43,808 nt of DNA from contig CAZVLE010000010.1 in the NCBI GenBank assembly GCA_964627855.1, positions 1-43,808 on the forward strand, read 5' to 3'. The notes beneath the pieces were generated by a model. That model worked only from the letters and a program-made list of their open reading frames with translations, was not told where the DNA came from and made no database searches. The translations under genes and the position numbers were made by a program. The stretch is from CAZVLE01 sp964627855 (GTDB lineage: Bacteria; Bacillota; Dethiobacteria; DTU022). This document shows, one piece after another, positions 41,708 to 43,808 of the stretch (within the stretch, counting starts at the first letter, position 1; each line of letters opens with the position of its first letter).

Positions 41708-42885
41708 AGAGAGTCGGCTTGATAATTAACCCGATTGCCGGGATGGGCGGAAAGGTTGGCTTAAAGGGAACCGATGGCCCGGGTATTGTTGAACAAGCCA
41801 TTGCCCTCGGGGCGAAGCCTGAGGCTGCTGCCAAGGCATCCCGGGCCCTGCGGGAGCTGATTCCTCTTGCTGATTCTCTTGAACTGCTCACTGTCCCTGG
41901 TGAAATGGGAGAGGATTTGGCCAGACAGAACGGTTTTAAAGTGCAGATGGTCGGCAAGGCTGCTCAAATGCCTGCCTTCTTACCGCAAGGGGAGGCTACA
42001 CACAAGAATGATCATTCTGTTTTCCCGGGAAATACCGGCCCGGCCGATACCGAAGCGGCAGTTACAGCCATGGCTGCTGAAAAAATTGACCTGCTTCTAT
42101 TTGCCGGTGGCGATGGAACGGCACGCAATATTTTCAATGTTCTCGGCGAAGATCATGACCTGCCTGTAATCGGGATACCGGCCGGAGTAAAAATACATTC
42201 CGCTGTTTATGCTGTCAACCCACGCAGCGCTGGTCAGCTAGCCCGCCAGTTTTTAGAGGAAGGAAGCCTGCCCCTGCGCAGAGCTGAAGTAATGGATATT
42301 GACGAAGATGCTTTCCGCGCCGGAAGGCTTACCGCCCGCCTCTACGGTTACCTTTTTGTTCCATGTTCCGGCGGCTTGATGCAGCATTTAAAAATTGGCG
42401 GTGCCGCCACCGAGGACTCACTGCTGGAAGCTATTGCCGAACAGATTGTCGAGCAGATGGTCCCCGATACTGTTTACATTATCGGTCCCGGATCTACCAC
42501 CGGTCCGATCATGGCAAAACTTGGTTTGGCAAATACCCTGCTCGGAGTCGATATTGTCTTAAACGGCGAACTGCTTGCCGCCGATGCCCGCGAAGAGCAG
42601 ATTCTAAACCTCATTGAAGGCAGGCCGGCAAAAATTATAGTGACCGTTATTGGCGGTCAGGGTTACATATTCGGCCGCGGCAACCAGCAGATCAGTGCAG
42701 CAGTCATAAAAAAAGTTGGTGTCGACAACATTATCGTCGTGGCAACCCGCGATAAAATACTTTCTCTGGAATATGGTCGCCTGCTGATTGATAGCGGTGA
42801 TGATGAGCTAAATCAAAGTTTGAGCGGTTACATGAGAATCATTACCGGCTATAAGGAAGAGCTGATCTATCCCGTTTCTTCATGA
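41704..42885 (+). CDS. ATP-NAD kinase-like protein (AcoX/PpnK family)
   Basis: The 393-residue protein has the NAD-kinase-type GGDGT motif (LLFAGGDGTARNIFNVL), an N-terminal INPIAGMGGKVGLKGTDG, and IGIPAGVKIHSAVYAVNP, which match the ATP-NAD kinase/AcoX family, proteins found beside acetoin and lipoate-dependent dehydrogenase genes. It overlaps lpdA by four bases (ATGA). Biochemical function of AcoX-type proteins is not well established. Coupling with lpdA suggests NAD(P) or lipoyl-linked metabolism (inference). The gap after its stop (42886-42983) holds nothing recognised. Confidence 0.82.
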   Translation: MKRVGLIINPIAGMGGKVGLKGTDGPGIVEQAIALGAKPEAAAKASRALRELIPLADSLELLTVPGEMGEDLARQNGFKVQMVGKAAQMPAFLPQGEATHKNDHSVFPGNTGPADTEAAVTAMAAEKIDLLLFAGGDGTARNIFNVLGEDHDLPVIGIPAGVKIHSAVYAVNPRSAGQLARQFLEEGSLPLRRAEVMDIDEDAFRAGRLTARLYGYLFVPCSGGLMQHLKIGGAATEDSLLEAIAEQIVEQMVPDTVYIIGPGSTTGPIMAKLGLANTLLGVDIVLNGELLAADAREEQILNLIEGRPAKIIVTVIGGQGYIFGRGNQQISAAVIKKVGVDNIIVVATRDKILSLEYGRLLIDSGDDELNQSLSGYMRIITGYKEELIYPVSS

Positions 42886-42983
42886 TGTTAGTTAAGCGGT
42901 CTCTGCCGGCGGAATTGCCCCGGCACCACCAATGCTCTGACTGCAACATCTTTCGGTATTCAAGCTATACTGCGTCTCTGCCC

Positions 42984-43808
42984 CTATGGCTGCCTTATCC
43001 AGCCGCCCAGGTCAAAATAACTGGAATCAACACTACGATAAAGGTCCGGCCCCTCGATATATTGAACAAACAACCAGTAATTAGCTTCAAGCTCGATTTC
43101 TACCGGTTCAACCAGGCGGTTGCCATCCCTGTCGATGAAACTGAGCAAACCATCTTCGATAACCGCCGCTGCCTGATGCTCAAAAGCAGTGGCGTAATCA
43201 TACCTGGCTTCGATCACAATTTCTCCCCGGCCATCGACAAATCCGTAAAGACCTTCTTGTAACACCCGGGCCCGATCACTTTTCAAGTAGTGAACCTCAT
43301 CAAATTTATCTGGTGGTATTATGTAGCTGCCGCTGTCAAGATTGTATAGACCGCAAGTTGTAAGATCTTTTTCTCTGGCGATCATCTGCACAATCCCGTC
43401 AAAGATCATCGGCTGGCCCCAGTCCATGACCTCTTCAAAAACAAATCCGGTCAGCATCTTGTTGTCATGGTGTACGGCCCATAGTCCGTCTTTGTTGAGC
43501 ATGGCGTAACCGGGAGCAACATTCATTGCATCTGGATTGCAGGTTCCGGGTATTTCCGGGGTAATATAGTAGTCGAAAAGCGGTATTTCTTCGTTTGGCC
43601 TGCCATCGGCTCCTAAAAACCCATACATATCATTTATATCCACAATAAAACCGTCTTTGAAAGCGTAGATGTGATCGTAGGACTCGTCGAAAAAAGGCTC
43701 CCCCGTTTCAGTGAGATAGTTCCATGCAGTCCCCTCCACGGTTCTTTCGAGAACGGTAGCTACCAAACCCGGAGGCCTCTCACCATAAAGCAGGTAAAGC
43801 TGCGCGTA
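42984..43808 (-). CDS. WG-repeat-like protein, N-terminus beyond the window
   Basis: The frame is open to the window edge; a TTG at 43766 is in frame but 14 further residues continue upstream (YAQLYLLYGERPPG), so it is 5'-partial. The visible ~274 residues contain WG/KWG-type beta repeats such as LYGFVDGRGEIVIEARYDYA and FIDRDGNRLVEPVEI, with GLWAVHHDNK earlier. Such repeats are seen in bacterial surface or regulatory proteins with unknown roles. No signal peptide can be judged because the start is missing. It is convergent with the AcoX-like gene. Confidence 0.6.
   Translation of the reverse strand, partial: YAQLYLLYGERPPGLVATVLERTVEGTAWNYLTETGEPFFDESYDHIYAFKDGFIVDINDMYGFLGADGRPNEEIPLFDYYITPEIPGTCNPDAMNVAPGYAMLNKDGLWAVHHDNKMLTGFVFEEVMDWGQPMIFDGIVQMIAREKDLTTCGLYNLDSGSYIIPPDKFDEVHYLKSDRARVLQEGLYGFVDGRGEIVIEARYDYATAFEHQAAAVIEDGLLSFIDRDGNRLVEPVEIELEANYWLFVQYIEGPDLYRSVDSSYFDLGGWIRQP

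Noticed and set aside
42882..43262. 126-residue plus-strand ORF after the AcoX-like gene
   Set aside because: It is opposite the WG-repeat-like gene, which has better protein-like repeats; the plus frame shows no domain.
1..43808. tRNA or rRNA genes, CRISPR arrays, prophage or intact IS elements
   Set aside because: None were seen on either strand by reading; no repeat-spacer pattern, no transposase or integrase, and no cloverleaf-like intergenic sequence noted.

Overview
The window reads as chromosomal DNA of an anaerobic Bacillota (Firmicutes) bacterium. Evidence: strong AGGAGG-type ribosome binding sites, a Gram-positive type signal peptidase I and an LCP cell-wall protein, a PyrR-attenuated pyr operon with the PyrK/PyrD1B dihydroorotate dehydrogenase, a two-subunit GcvPA/GcvPB glycine decarboxylase, butyrate kinase/phosphotransbutyrylase, an FprA flavodiiron protein and a selenocysteine NAD-linked formate dehydrogenase. 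The genus cannot be fixed from the sequence. No rRNA, tRNA, CRISPR array, prophage or intact insertion sequence was seen.

Layout. 1-2232: end of an AlkD-like gene, signal peptidase I, and an LCP protein with a Glu-Pro tail. 2237-8203: promoter, PyrR-binding attenuator leader, then pyrR-B-C-K-D-F-E, nearly all overlapping. 8224-10453: tex with its own promoter. 10454-14494: a haem/flavin transmembrane reductase, buk-ptb and a cupin. 14633-19466: an RND-family exporter with an unusually large insertion, a TetR-type operator at its start site, and the TetR gene downstream. 19506-25700: a redox/oxygen-defence and mixed region on mostly the minus strand: cupin plus flavodiiron protein behind a 19-bp palindrome, a small unknown protein, a membrane-anchored trypsin-like protease, an orphan RnfD/NqrB-like protein, a DUF2284 protein, a VapBC pair and ferritin. 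26059-31292: NuoE-like, a 59-residue Cys-rich protein, NuoF-like and FdhA, whose reading frame crosses a UGA selenocysteine codon followed by a bacterial SECIS hairpin. 31458-32642: an AbrB-family membrane protein. 32706-42885: a glycine/lipoate locus. 42984-43808: a partial WG-repeat-like protein.

How the genes work together. The 32.7-42.9 kb block is the most integrated unit. A tandem glycine riboswitch with a terminator controls gcvT-gcvH-gcvPA-gcvPB. Directly downstream on the same strand lie two radical SAM proteins that look like the LipS1/LipS2 two-protein lipoyl synthase, a LipM-like octanoyltransferase, dihydrolipoyl dehydrogenase and an AcoX/NAD-kinase-like protein. Together they would build the lipoyl group on GcvH, run the glycine cleavage system, and pass electrons to NAD. 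The formate dehydrogenase block would connect NADH (and possibly ferredoxin) with formate/CO2, which fits a one-carbon or syntrophic energy metabolism.

The points most worth a second look are the selenocysteine FdhA (easily split in two by gene callers), the LipS1/LipS2-type pair in a complete glycine/lipoate locus, the ~255-residue insertion in the RND protein, the Cys-rich mini-protein inside the fdh operon, and the orphan RnfD.
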